Source: Reichenbachiella sp. 5M10 (GTDB taxonomy: Bacteria > Bacteroidota > Bacteroidia > Cytophagales > Cyclobacteriaceae). Taken from it: a stretch of 64,000 nucleotides of DNA. Made by a program: the position numbers and the translations under genes. Shown one piece after another: positions 44,819-53,171 of this stretch. The DNA is taken from positions 1,988,501 to 2,052,500 of the forward strand of contig NZ_MDGR01000007.1 in assembly GCF_002742335.1 (NCBI RefSeq). The letters are read 5' to 3'. Within the stretch, counting starts at the first letter, position 1; each line of letters begins with the position of its first letter. The notes under the pieces are model-generated. The model made no database searches and was not told where the DNA came from. It worked only from the letters and a program-made list of their open reading frames with translations.

Positions 44819-45241
44819 ATGTTCAAAGAAATCTTTACACTGGACGTCATCAATGATTTTTCAAAAAACACGCTTGTAGAGCATGTTGGAATCCAGTTTA
44901 CCGAAATTGGGAGTGACTACATCGTAGCGACCATGCCCGTAGATCACCGTACCCACCAACCGATGGGGCTCTTGCACGGTGGGGCATCAGTAGTACTCGC
45001 AGAATCCCTCGGCAGTGTAGCTGCTACCATGACTCTCGATCACGATGCCCAGTATGCTGTAGGTCTTGACATCAATGCCAACCACATCAAAAGTGCCCGC
45101 GAAGGCGTCGTGACAGGCAAAGCCTCCCCCCTACACATTGGCAAAAAAACCCATGTCTGGGAAATAAAAATCCATAACGAAAACGGTGATCTGGTCTGTG
45201 TGAGTAGAATCACAATGGCAATCATAGATAAGAAGAAGTAA
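44819..45241 (+). CDS. menI: Hotdog-fold thioesterase, probably DHNA-CoA thioesterase
   Basis: The 140-aa PaaI/YdiI-type thioesterase has the helix with the catalytic Glu in GLLHGGASVVLAESLGS and the C-terminal strands GKASPLHIGKKTHVWEIKI. Placed at the head of a menF-menD-menB operon, it most likely hydrolyses 1,4-dihydroxy-2-naphthoyl-CoA in menaquinone synthesis. The assignment rests on context and family, since related thioesterases act on other acyl-CoAs. Its stop shares a base with the menF start (TAATG). Confidence 0.85.
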   Translation: MFKEIFTLDVINDFSKNTLVEHVGIQFTEIGSDYIVATMPVDHRTHQPMGLLHGGASVVLAESLGSVAATMTLDHDAQYAVGLDINANHIKSAREGVVTGKASPLHIGKKTHVWEIKIHNENGDLVCVSRITMAIIDKKK

Positions 45242-46461
45242 TGAGTGCATTGAAGGACATCAAAAAAAACACCCCACATCAGACTTTCGTCGAAAACTTG
45301 ACGCACCTGTTTCACACCGCACTGACTTTGGATCGTCCTTTGGCGATTTGGCGCAAGCCACAGGAGACCGAGATCCATGCCATCTGTCAGATCAGTGATT
45401 TTGACCATCACATCAGTGAACTCGAAGGGGCTCCCGAAGGTTTCATATTCAATCGCTTCCAATCCAACACGGACGGTGAGCACAATTTCATCCGTTCGGA
45501 GATCAAACTATCGCAAACCAACAACGGGTTTGAGATCCATCCCAATGTGCAGAACCTAGAGTCTGAAACAAGCCGCTTCTTTGAAACCTACGCCGCAGTG
45601 CAACAAAACAAAGATTTTCGTTTCACTCAGTACCTACAAGTGGCGCCTACCTGTGACGAAGACAAAGAAAGCTTCGTAAACCTTGTCAAACAGTGCAAAC
45701 AAGCCATCGAAGAAGGATACTACCAAAAGATTGTTCCTTCTAGACGATCCAAATTCAAATACCACGAAGATTTTCACCCTGTCACTGAGGTAGCCAAGCT
45801 CTGTACCGCCTACGAAAACGCATTTGTATCTTTGGTCTTCATGCCAGGCAGAGGTTTATGGATAGGTGCCACACCCGAATTGCTCATTGCCACCGAAGGC
45901 AAGCAGTTTAGAACAGTTTCACTGGCAGGCACCCAAGGGGTGCCGCATGATTTTGACCTTTCACAGGCTGCTTGGAGACAAAAAGAAATCGAAGAACAGG
46001 CTTTGGTGAGTCGCTACATCATCAACTGTTTCAAGCAGATTAGGCTGAGAGAATATGACGAACAAGGACCCAAAACCGTCAAAGCAGGCAATTTAATCCA
46101 CCTCAAGACAAGTTTCGTGGTAGACATGGAACAGACGCGATTTCCCGAACTCGCGACCACCATGCTGGAGCTACTCCACCCTACCTCAGCGATCTGCGGG
46201 ATGCCCATGAAGCCCGCTGCATTGTTTCTCGAACAGCACGAAGGCTATGATCGAGAATACTTCAGTGGCAACCTCGGGCCCGTCAATTACGACAACAAAA
46301 CTGCGATATTTGTCAACCTACGCTGTGCCAAACTGCACAAAAATGGTGGGCTGGTCTTCGCAGGGGCAGGTATCACCGAAGACAGCATCCCCGATCTTGA
46401 GTGGAGCGAGACCGAAATCAAATACCAAACCTTACTCAACGTATTCGCCGTTCGTCCATGA
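45241..46461 (+). CDS. menF: Isochorismate synthase
   Basis: The 406-aa chorismate-binding enzyme converts chorismate to isochorismate, the first menaquinone-specific step. Recognisable blocks are the GYYQKIVPSRRSKF helix with the general-base Lys region, WIGATPELLI, LAGTQG, KEIEEQALV, LLHPTSAICGMP and EYFSGNLGPV, followed by the late Glu-containing GAGITEDS motif that binds Mg. The first 130 residues are less conserved, as usual for this family. It is coupled to menI by one shared base and to menD by a 4-nt overlap. Confidence 0.95.
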   Translation: MSALKDIKKNTPHQTFVENLTHLFHTALTLDRPLAIWRKPQETEIHAICQISDFDHHISELEGAPEGFIFNRFQSNTDGEHNFIRSEIKLSQTNNGFEIHPNVQNLESETSRFFETYAAVQQNKDFRFTQYLQVAPTCDEDKESFVNLVKQCKQAIEEGYYQKIVPSRRSKFKYHEDFHPVTEVAKLCTAYENAFVSLVFMPGRGLWIGATPELLIATEGKQFRTVSLAGTQGVPHDFDLSQAAWRQKEIEEQALVSRYIINCFKQIRLREYDEQGPKTVKAGNLIHLKTSFVVDMEQTRFPELATTMLELLHPTSAICGMPMKPAALFLEQHEGYDREYFSGNLGPVNYDNKTAIFVNLRCAKLHKNGGLVFAGAGITEDSIPDLEWSETEIKYQTLLNVFAVRP

Positions 46462-48140
46462 ACCTCCAGCCCATCTTTGATATCCCAGAACTCTGCCACC
46501 AACATGGTGTCGTACATGCCGTCATCTCACCGGGTTCGCGCAATGCCGCACTGACGATTGCTTTTGCAAGACATCCACGTATCCAATGCTACAGTATTCC
46601 GGATGAGCGTTCAGCAGCTTTCATTGCACTTGGTCTATCCCTACACACACACCACCCCACTGTACTCATCTGCACTTCTGGGTCAGCAGGTCTCAACTAC
46701 GCACCTGCAGTAGCAGAGGCTTATTTCAACCAAGTCCCCCTGCTCGTCTTGACAGCCGATCGTCCTCCCGAACTCATCGGCAAACGGGATGGACAGACCA
46801 TCTATCAGCGAGCCCTCTTTGGTCCCCATGCCAAGGCCTATTTTGATTTCCCCTCTTTCGAGGAAACTCCCGGGAACGCATGCATCCAATCAGCACTACA
46901 CACCACTACGTCTCAAGCTCCAGGCCCTGTGCATGTCAACATCCCCTTTCGTGAGCCATTTTACCCCGAGGCAAACAAGGTATATCGCGCTACACCAGGG
47001 CTCCAAGTCACCCCAATTGCTCCCCCTGACTGTCCGACACCACCAGTTGATACAGCTGCTTTGGACTCAATCCAAAACTACCAAAAGACCATCCTCATCG
47101 TAGGGCAAGGCACTTGTGATCCTCGTACTGTTGCGCTTCTCAACACACTGAGTGAGCAGCTTCGCATCCCCATCATAGCAGATGTCATCAGCAATGCTCA
47201 TCGCGTAACACACGCCATACAACATCAAGACCTATTTTTGTCCCAAAATGATCCAGCATTAAGGCCAGATCTCGTACTTTCTATGGGACTTTCGGTGGTC
47301 TCCAAAAATCTCAAACTATACCTAAAAAGTATAGAAGGGCTCATACACTGGCACATCACACCAAACGACGATGCGGCAGACACATATGATTGTTTGTCAC
47401 AAACCATCCCTACGACTCCCGAAGATTTTTGTCAAACTTGGATCTCCAAACACTCATCGCCAAGCATAGAAAGGGAAGCATTTTACAACAAATGGCAAGC
47501 GGCGAACCAAAAAGCTGCCCAAGTGATCCAAAACTTATCCACCCGGACCTGGACGGAAACATCCCTCTATCACGAACTGCTCTCTCAACTACCTGTTCCA
47601 TTGGACCTCCATCTAGCCAATAGTATGGCCGTGCGCTATGCCAATGTCATAGGTGTGCAAGACCCGAATATCCAAGTCTACTGCAACCGAGGAACTAGTG
47701 GCATAGATGGCTCCAACAGTACCGCTGTGGGCACATGCTTGGCTTCAGGGAGAAACACCCTACTACTGACAGGGGACGTTGCCTTCTTGTACGACCGCAA
47801 TGCCTTTTGGCACAACCACCTTCCGGACAATTTCAAAATCGTAGTATTCAACAACAATGGAGGGGGGATATTTCGGATGATCGAGGGGCCATCGGCACAG
47901 CCCGAGCTCAAACCATTTTTTGAAACAGATCAGCAATCCAATGCCTCACATGTCGCTGGGGAATTCGGGTTTCGCTACTATGGTGTAGATGACTACACCG
48001 CTTGGGATGATCAGCTCACGGATTTCCTTGACTACAGTCAAGGGCGAGCCATTCTAGAAATCCACAGTGATGCGCAGCAAAACAAAATTGCTTACAAACA
48101 ATTATTTAAAAACATGAAAGAATTAGCCCTCAGCCATTAA
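46458..48140 (+). CDS. menD: SEPHCHC synthase MenD
   Basis: The 560-aa thiamine-diphosphate enzyme joins 2-oxoglutarate and isochorismate. The N-terminal domain has [20 protein letters not shown] and [19 protein letters not shown]. The ThDP-binding C-terminal domain has [20 protein letters not shown] and [16 protein letters not shown] followed by [14 protein letters not shown], the GDG...NN-type motif. The start at 46458 begins [13 protein letters not shown] and overlaps the menF stop in an ATGA. Confidence 0.96.
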   Translation: MNLQPIFDIPELCHQHGVVHAVISPGSRNAALTIAFARHPRIQCYSIPDERSAAFIALGLSLHTHHPTVLICTSGSAGLNYAPAVAEAYFNQVPLLVLTADRPPELIGKRDGQTIYQRALFGPHAKAYFDFPSFEETPGNACIQSALHTTTSQAPGPVHVNIPFREPFYPEANKVYRATPGLQVTPIAPPDCPTPPVDTAALDSIQNYQKTILIVGQGTCDPRTVALLNTLSEQLRIPIIADVISNAHRVTHAIQHQDLFLSQNDPALRPDLVLSMGLSVVSKNLKLYLKSIEGLIHWHITPNDDAADTYDCLSQTIPTTPEDFCQTWISKHSSPSIEREAFYNKWQAANQKAAQVIQNLSTRTWTETSLYHELLSQLPVPLDLHLANSMAVRYANVIGVQDPNIQVYCNRGTSGIDGSNSTAVGTCLASGRNTLLLTGDVAFLYDRNAFWHNHLPDNFKIVVFNNNGGGIFRMIEGPSAQPELKPFFETDQQSNASHVAGEFGFRYYGVDDYTAWDDQLTDFLDYSQGRAILEIHSDAQQNKIAYKQLFKNMKELALSH

Positions 48141-48165
48141 TTTTGAAACCCTAAATAACAAAAGC

Positions 48166-48987
48166 ATGAGCACATTCAACTGGGAAACCATAAAGGAATA
48201 CACCGACATCAAGTTCGATTTCTTCGAAGGAATCGCTAAAATCACCATCAACCGCCCGGAAGTCTACAACGCCTTCAGGCCAGAGACCAATTTCGAAATG
48301 CTCGACGCGATGGAAATCGCTCGTGAGCGTGCAGACATTCGCGTAGTGGTCTTCACTGGGATCGGAGACAAAGCCTTCTGTTCGGGAGGAGATCAAAATG
48401 TAAAAGGAGTCGGTGGCTACATCAGTGAAAATGGCGTACCGCGTCTCAATGTCCTCGATCTGCACAAGTCGATCCGGTCACTCCCCAAGCCCGTCATCGC
48501 GATGGTCAATGGATATGCAATCGGTGGAGGACACGTTTTGCACGTGGTATGTGACATCACGATCGCTTCGGACAATGCCAAGTTTGGTCAAACAGGGCCA
48601 AAGGTAGGCAGCTTCGATGCTGGCTTTGGCTCATCTTACCTTGCACGCCACGTCGGCCAAAAGAAAGCCCGTGAGATTTGGTTCCTCTGTGAACAATACA
48701 CTGCCAAAGAAGCCGAAGACATGGGGATGGTCAACAAAGTAGTCCCTCTAGCAGACCTGGAAGCCACTACCGTAGAATGGTGCCGTACGATGATGAAGCG
48801 TAGCCCAATGGCTCTCCGAATGATCAAGCGCGGACTCAATGCCGAACTCGACGGTCAACGTGGTCTCATGGAATTTGCCGGAGACGCAACACTCATGTAT
48901 TACCTCATGGAAGAGGCACAGGAAGGCAAGAATGCTTTCTTGGAAAAAAGAGACCCTGATTTTGACAAATACCCGAAATTTCCGTGA
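48166..48987 (+). CDS. menB: 1,4-dihydroxy-2-naphthoyl-CoA synthase
   Basis: The 273-aa crotonase-fold enzyme closes the naphthoquinone ring of o-succinylbenzoyl-CoA. Family signs are [33 protein letters not shown] (oxyanion/CoA site), [36 protein letters not shown] and the C-terminal [18 protein letters not shown]. The length is typical. menC and menE are not next to it and must lie elsewhere. Its TGA overlaps the start of the following lipoprotein gene. Confidence 0.97.
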   Translation: MSTFNWETIKEYTDIKFDFFEGIAKITINRPEVYNAFRPETNFEMLDAMEIARERADIRVVVFTGIGDKAFCSGGDQNVKGVGGYISENGVPRLNVLDLHKSIRSLPKPVIAMVNGYAIGGGHVLHVVCDITIASDNAKFGQTGPKVGSFDAGFGSSYLARHVGQKKAREIWFLCEQYTAKEAEDMGMVNKVVPLADLEATTVEWCRTMMKRSPMALRMIKRGLNAELDGQRGLMEFAGDATLMYYLMEEAQEGKNAFLEKRDPDFDKYPKFP

Positions 48988-49541
48988 TCCTCACGAAAAA
49001 ACTATGGATTGGAATATGGTTGATCACCCTAGCATATGGATGTGCTCCTGCTAGGGTGATTGATTTTGTCAACGAAGACATGGATTTTAGTGACTATGAG
49101 AGTTATCGCTTGATCAACTTCCGCACCGAGGACAAGTCATTTGATGAAGAAGGGATGGTCTTTTTCAGGCAGATAGAAAACGAAATCGATCTCAATATGA
49201 AACTCAAAGGCTTTGAAGCACAGCACCAAAGTCCAGATTTGATCGTTCGCTACGAAATCATGTCTACAGTCACGACCGAAACCCAAACAAACTACAACTA
49301 CTACGACCCCTACTTCTACTATTCACCTCCCTCACGTACGGTTCGCTATACGGAAGGGCTATTGCTGATCGAATTTCGAGATCGTAAAAAGCAAAAACTT
49401 GTCTGGCAAGCCAGTCTAGACCTGAAATATAGCCGCAAAGAATCCCCCGCACAGATCGTCAAAAAGACAGTAGACCGCATCTTCACCACGTACCCCTACC
49501 GTGCGGGTTCCAATGCTAGGCTGGAGGATTCAGACAAATAA
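48984..49541 (+). CDS. DUF4136 family lipoprotein
   Basis: The 185-aa product has a lipoprotein-like signal ending LAYGCAP, the DUF4136 opening [12 protein letters not shown], an [15 protein letters not shown] helix, a Tyr-rich turn ([13 protein letters not shown]) and the strand [19 protein letters not shown]. The apparent start is GTG overlapping the menB stop (GTGA), so it is translationally coupled to the menaquinone operon. The function of the family is unknown; it is a periplasmic or outer-membrane protein. Confidence 0.8.
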   Translation: MILTKKLWIGIWLITLAYGCAPARVIDFVNEDMDFSDYESYRLINFRTEDKSFDEEGMVFFRQIENEIDLNMKLKGFEAQHQSPDLIVRYEIMSTVTTETQTNYNYYDPYFYYSPPSRTVRYTEGLLLIEFRDRKKQKLVWQASLDLKYSRKESPAQIVKKTVDRIFTTYPYRAGSNARLEDSDK

Positions 49542-49724
49542 CAAAGCCGTCATTTTGTAATCTTCCCCTAGTTTTAAGCATTCAAAACTAATGATTTTCA
49601 ACTACTATAATGACCCTGTTGGAATGTGGAAAACTTCCCACGGTATAAGTTTAGGGCAAAAAATATCAAACAATGAAAAGCCGACAATTCTCACATTACA
49701 AATAACGGCTTATTGCCCACTGAC

Positions 49725-50225
49725 TTACTGCATCAATGCATTATCATATTTATTGGTAGGGTATAGTTTAATCCAACAATTTAAAATGCTATCCCCTTCA
49801 TTCTTTTCAATTTCCAATGCAACCGCTTCACCCCCTACTTCGACTTTATACTCATACACAACAGAGTCGTTCTCAAAAAAATATTCTCTTTTCAACAAGC
49901 TCCTAAAGGAATCGTGTTTTAAAGCGTAAAAATCAAATTCATAAACCAGTTCCCCTTTTCTGGTATTGAAGTATTTGCTCAAATGAATACGAGTATCTCT
50001 GATCGAATCAGGTGTAACCCAGGTTTGTCTTCTAATAGCTCCTTTCTTCTTTTCCACAAAATATTCTTCGATCACAGGTTGACCAATTTTTATCCTAGTT
50101 TGATTGTAATCAGGCCCATACCCTTGATAAAAATACGGGAGATAGTGCCAATTATAACTCAGGTACAATACCAAAACATGAATAGCAATTACCACAAGAA
50201 ATATGACTTTTCTAGATACACGCAT
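49725..50225 (-). CDS. Membrane-anchored protein of unknown function
   Basis: The 166-aa protein has one N-terminal hydrophobic helix (VIFLVVIAIHVLVLYLSY) and an extracytoplasmic domain rich in Tyr, Phe and charged residues with alternating beta-like patterns (GELVYEFDFYALKHD, NDSVVYEYKVEVGGEAVAL). No family was recognised. It is A+T-rich relative to the men operon. The upstream 183-nt gap 49542-49724 contains nothing recognisable. Confidence 0.6.
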   Translation of the reverse strand: MRVSRKVIFLVVIAIHVLVLYLSYNWHYLPYFYQGYGPDYNQTRIKIGQPVIEEYFVEKKKGAIRRQTWVTPDSIRDTRIHLSKYFNTRKGELVYEFDFYALKHDSFRSLLKREYFFENDSVVYEYKVEVGGEAVALEIEKNEGDSILNCWIKLYPTNKYDNALMQ

Positions 50226-50316
50226 AACTCTTTTGATAGAAAGAACCTTGTATTATTTTAAGCCAGTTAGAATAACTCATTTCATACAGACTCATCATTG
50301 TTCATAGTGCTTTTAA

Positions 50317-51042
50317 TTAACGAATAAGTCGGGTGAATCTGTACCACAAACCGCGAGGACTCCATTTGGTAACACATATCTCCCCTAGCACATCTACATT
50401 CAGTTCCATTTCTAGAGTGAATGCCTCTGATTTTGGAAGAGTAGACAGCTCTATTTCCTTGCTTTCAAAACCGATAAATGCAAACACTAATACACCTGAG
50501 GACATTCTATCCTCATCAAGCTCTAAACAAAACCTCCCTTCCAAATCTGTGACCGTACCAAGGTTACTCCCTTTCAAGTATACACTTGCTCCAGGGAGTC
50601 CCAATTGATCTTGCGAATCAATCAACATCCCCTTTAACACTCGCTTATCTCCTGCTATAACCTGAGCATCTTTATTAACAACTTCAGAGGGTAGTAATTT
50701 ATGATGTACCTCAGAATCAACACTTCGATTTTGGGCCTTCACCCCATTCGCAAAGAAAACAGACAAGACCCCTACAGTCATCGCAAACACTCTTTTCCGT
50801 CCTATAGATGTTTGCCTATAATTCTCTAATCTACCCAGTTGATGTGGTCTCAGTCTTCCACAAATTTTACCAGTAGACTTACTAAAGTAAACTGAAAGTT
50901 CTCTACTGCTAAACCCTGTAAAATCAATAACATCCCTCTGGCAACTGTCACAAAAACCACCTGTTGATGTTTGTTCAAAATCCTGATAGGATTGAGCACA
51001 TGGCGTCTTTACTGTAATATGTATATTGTCTTTGCTCCCCAT
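50317..51042 (-). CDS. Membrane protein with Cys-rich N-terminus and carboxypeptidase-regulatory-like domain
   Basis: The 241-aa protein has a cytoplasmic N-terminal segment with four Cys (TPCAQSY, GGFCDSCQRDVIDF, KICGRLRP), resembling a small metal-binding domain known from Bacteroidota proteins. One TM helix follows (about 88-105), then a CarboxypepD_reg-like beta-sandwich (VLKGMLIDSQDQLGLPGASVYLKGSN, GTVTDLEGRFCLEL, LVFAFIGFESKEI). Such sandwiches usually mediate interactions in the envelope. The function is unknown. Confidence 0.75.
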   Translation of the reverse strand: MGSKDNIHITVKTPCAQSYQDFEQTSTGGFCDSCQRDVIDFTGFSSRELSVYFSKSTGKICGRLRPHQLGRLENYRQTSIGRKRVFAMTVGVLSVFFANGVKAQNRSVDSEVHHKLLPSEVVNKDAQVIAGDKRVLKGMLIDSQDQLGLPGASVYLKGSNLGTVTDLEGRFCLELDEDRMSSGVLVFAFIGFESKEIELSTLPKSEAFTLEMELNVDVLGEICVTKWSPRGLWYRFTRLIR

Positions 51043-51105
51043 GTCTTTGCCATATTTTCAACTATTCCTATAGGTAATTTAAGGAGAAATTGTAATTCGC
51101 ACATT

Positions 51106-51567
51106 TCAGTTCACCTGTGTCACAGCCGTAGTTCTAAACAGCACTTTTCTTGCATCCGCTTTGCGGAGTTTGGATTGTATATCAGCGATGAGTCCCATCT
51201 TGACGTATTCGTCTGCACGAAGCATGACAATCATTTGATCACGCTGCGACTCGGGCAAGCTATTCTTTTGTTCAAACACCCATTGCGACACCTCTTCTAT
51301 ATCCAACAACTTGCCTTCCGAAGAAATGCGTGCTTCAGTTCCAAGAGCATCAGACTTTGGGAACCCTACTACCAGCTCTCGAATCAAAGATCTTTGATCT
51401 ACTTTCGTGACTGCTCTGGCTTGAGGTGACTGTACAGTCAATTGGTCATCATTGGTATTGATCGTCGCTGTGACCATAAAGAAAAACAACAGCAAAAAAA
51501 CGATATCTGGCAATGAAGCCGTAGAAATCTCCGACTTAGACACATTCTTGATTTTAAACTTTTTCAT
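51106..51567 (-). CDS. ExbD/TolR-family biopolymer transport protein
   Basis: The protein of about 153 aa has one TM helix with the functionally essential Asp (LPDIVFLLLFFFMVTATI) and a periplasmic domain with the pattern of ExbD (VIMLRADEYVKMGLIADIQSKLRKAD-type region near the end, given in part as YVKMGLIADIQ). ExbD partners ExbB to energise TonB; no exbB or tonB lies in the window. The start at 51567 (MKKFKIKN) is preferred over 51582. It lies 26 nt downstream of a second exbD. Confidence 0.88.
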   Translation of the reverse strand: MKKFKIKNVSKSEISTASLPDIVFLLLFFFMVTATINTNDDQLTVQSPQARAVTKVDQRSLIRELVVGFPKSDALGTEARISSEGKLLDIEEVSQWVFEQKNSLPESQRDQMIVMLRADEYVKMGLIADIQSKLRKADARKVLFRTTAVTQVN

Positions 51568-51593
51568 GATACATGGTTTCAATTAAACAAGTC

Positions 51594-52148
51594 TTATTGA
51601 TTGAGCGCATCTGGCTCTGCAATGGATATATTCATCGGGATATTGGCCTTCCCTCTCTCGTGCAAAATACGCTGTTCGGCGACTGACTGATCCAGTTTGC
51701 GGTACTCAGCGGCACTCATCCCCACACGCTCACCATATATGGTATAGTAGGACTCTTTGACTTCATCGAGCAGCGCAATAAACATCTTGTAATCTGTCCC
51801 CCGATCCGTTTTGATAGACACTACTGCATCCTTGGGGGACTCTGACAGCCGATCGTTGTGCTTTTTGTTGAGAATGAATTCAACCAACTCGGATTGTAAT
51901 CCAGTCAAATCAGTCCGTACTTCGTTTTCAATCAGAAATTGATTTTTAGAATTGACCCTTATATTAAACACATTTCGGTCCTTGATTTTGACTGTAGTGG
52001 GATCTTCTACATCTGGAGGCAATTTGAGCATCAATCCCTTTTCTTGAAGGATGGTCGTGCTGACCAAAAAGAAAATAAGTAACAGGAAAGCAATGTCTGC
52101 CATCGAACCCGTATTGATGCTTTCGGCTTGTAATTTTTTCGATCTCAT
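51594..52148 (-). CDS. ExbD/TolR-family biopolymer transport protein, longer paralogue
   Basis: The 184-aa paralogue has the TM motif MADIAFLLLIFFLVSTTI with the critical Asp, and a periplasmic domain with VSIKTDRGTDYKMFIALLDEV. It carries a C-terminal extension (about 45 residues) rich in charged residues that the shorter copy lacks. Tandem unequal ExbD pairs are common in Bacteroidota, where they work with one ExbB; that gene is probably elsewhere. Confidence 0.88.
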   Translation of the reverse strand: MRSKKLQAESINTGSMADIAFLLLIFFLVSTTILQEKGLMLKLPPDVEDPTTVKIKDRNVFNIRVNSKNQFLIENEVRTDLTGLQSELVEFILNKKHNDRLSESPKDAVVSIKTDRGTDYKMFIALLDEVKESYYTIYGERVGMSAAEYRKLDQSVAEQRILHERGKANIPMNISIAEPDALNQ

Positions 52149-52252
52149 GGGCTTTTTTGTTTGTACAATCCCGCCGCAATCGAATAGTCACAATTATTTG
52201 CTGCATTTTTGCGGAGTATGTCATGACTCACGATGTACTCCGCAGGTATATT

Positions 52253-52834
52253 TTAAGCAAGTGCCTTCTGGATCAAAGCAAGATCTTCTGGCAAATATTC
52301 CAACTGCAATGCACGGTTGTGCCCTTTCTCAGTCATCTTGGCCCATGTTTTTTGCACGATATCAATGATTTTATCTTCGTCATGCTTCGCCGCAAAATCA
52401 TGAAAATAGTATTGAAGAAAAACCAAACAAACCACATCCTCCAAATCCTTGGACTCTTGATCTGTTTTCAATTTCTTTTTGTTGACCAACTCTACTACTT
52501 TATCTATCGAATCGGGTTCAAACCCTTCATTTTGCATGATTCCTGACAACACCTCTCCATGATATATCTTGAGCATGGTACGCCACTTGAGGTAACCTTT
52601 GCGATCCATTGGGTACTCAGAGCGCGGGATATGCCATCTTTTGACATGCTGTCCACGTGCCGCAATTTGCAATTCCACACTTGCCTCTCCCTCAAACTCC
52701 TCCAACATTTGTGTCATTCGCTGACCATATATCCACTCCTTCGGGACCGCGTCCCCTTCCACCACTTCTTTGTTGGGATCTTGACGATTGATTGCGTCTA
52801 TTTGCGCGAAAATTTTTTCTAGTTTACTGTGCAT
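52253..52834 (-). CDS. DUF4202 family protein
   Basis: The 193-aa soluble, mostly helical protein has the family features PKEWIYGQRMTQMLEEF, ELQIAARGQHVKRWHIPR and KIYHGEVLSGIM, and several conserved His (RGQHVKRWH, YFHDFAAKH) that could bind metal in an HD-like arrangement. The function is not known. It is divergent from nirB across a 337-nt region and may share its control. An association with nitrogen assimilation is inferred from position only. Confidence 0.8.
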   Translation of the reverse strand: MHSKLEKIFAQIDAINRQDPNKEVVEGDAVPKEWIYGQRMTQMLEEFEGEASVELQIAARGQHVKRWHIPRSEYPMDRKGYLKWRTMLKIYHGEVLSGIMQNEGFEPDSIDKVVELVNKKKLKTDQESKDLEDVVCLVFLQYYFHDFAAKHDEDKIIDIVQKTWAKMTEKGHNRALQLEYLPEDLALIQKALA

Positions 52835-53171
52835 GACACAAAGTTAAACTTGGATACTTCCCGAACAAACACATATAGCACAACATTGTTGGAACACTAC
52901 TCTTCTGGCAGGCGAGGATAAACCTCATCAAAACTAAGTACTACCTGTCTAAATACTGAAGCATGAACAAATAGGACTACCTGAGGTCAACATATCTATT
53001 TGAAGTCGATTGACAGTCTAATAGATCTTCCGTATATATACCCATTCCTGTCATTCATCAGATTTTTTACTAATATTATTACGTAGTTTATGTAGTTTTT
53101 TCAACATATAGTACGTAGTTTTGTTCGTATACATCTATTTAATACGTAGTTTTACGTAACCAAATAAGAAT
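52835..53171 (+). promoter_or_regulatory. nirB upstream region with four TACGTA sites
   Basis: TACGTA occurs at 53080, 53112, 53143 and 53153, with start spacings of 32, 31 and 10 nt, close to whole helical turns. Three copies extend to TACGTAGTTT. A TAGTTTTG at 53116-53123 matches the TAnnTTTG -7 box and overlaps the second site. The sites are good candidates for operators of the NarL-type regulator encoded downstream. The left part of the gap shows nothing else. Confidence 0.55.
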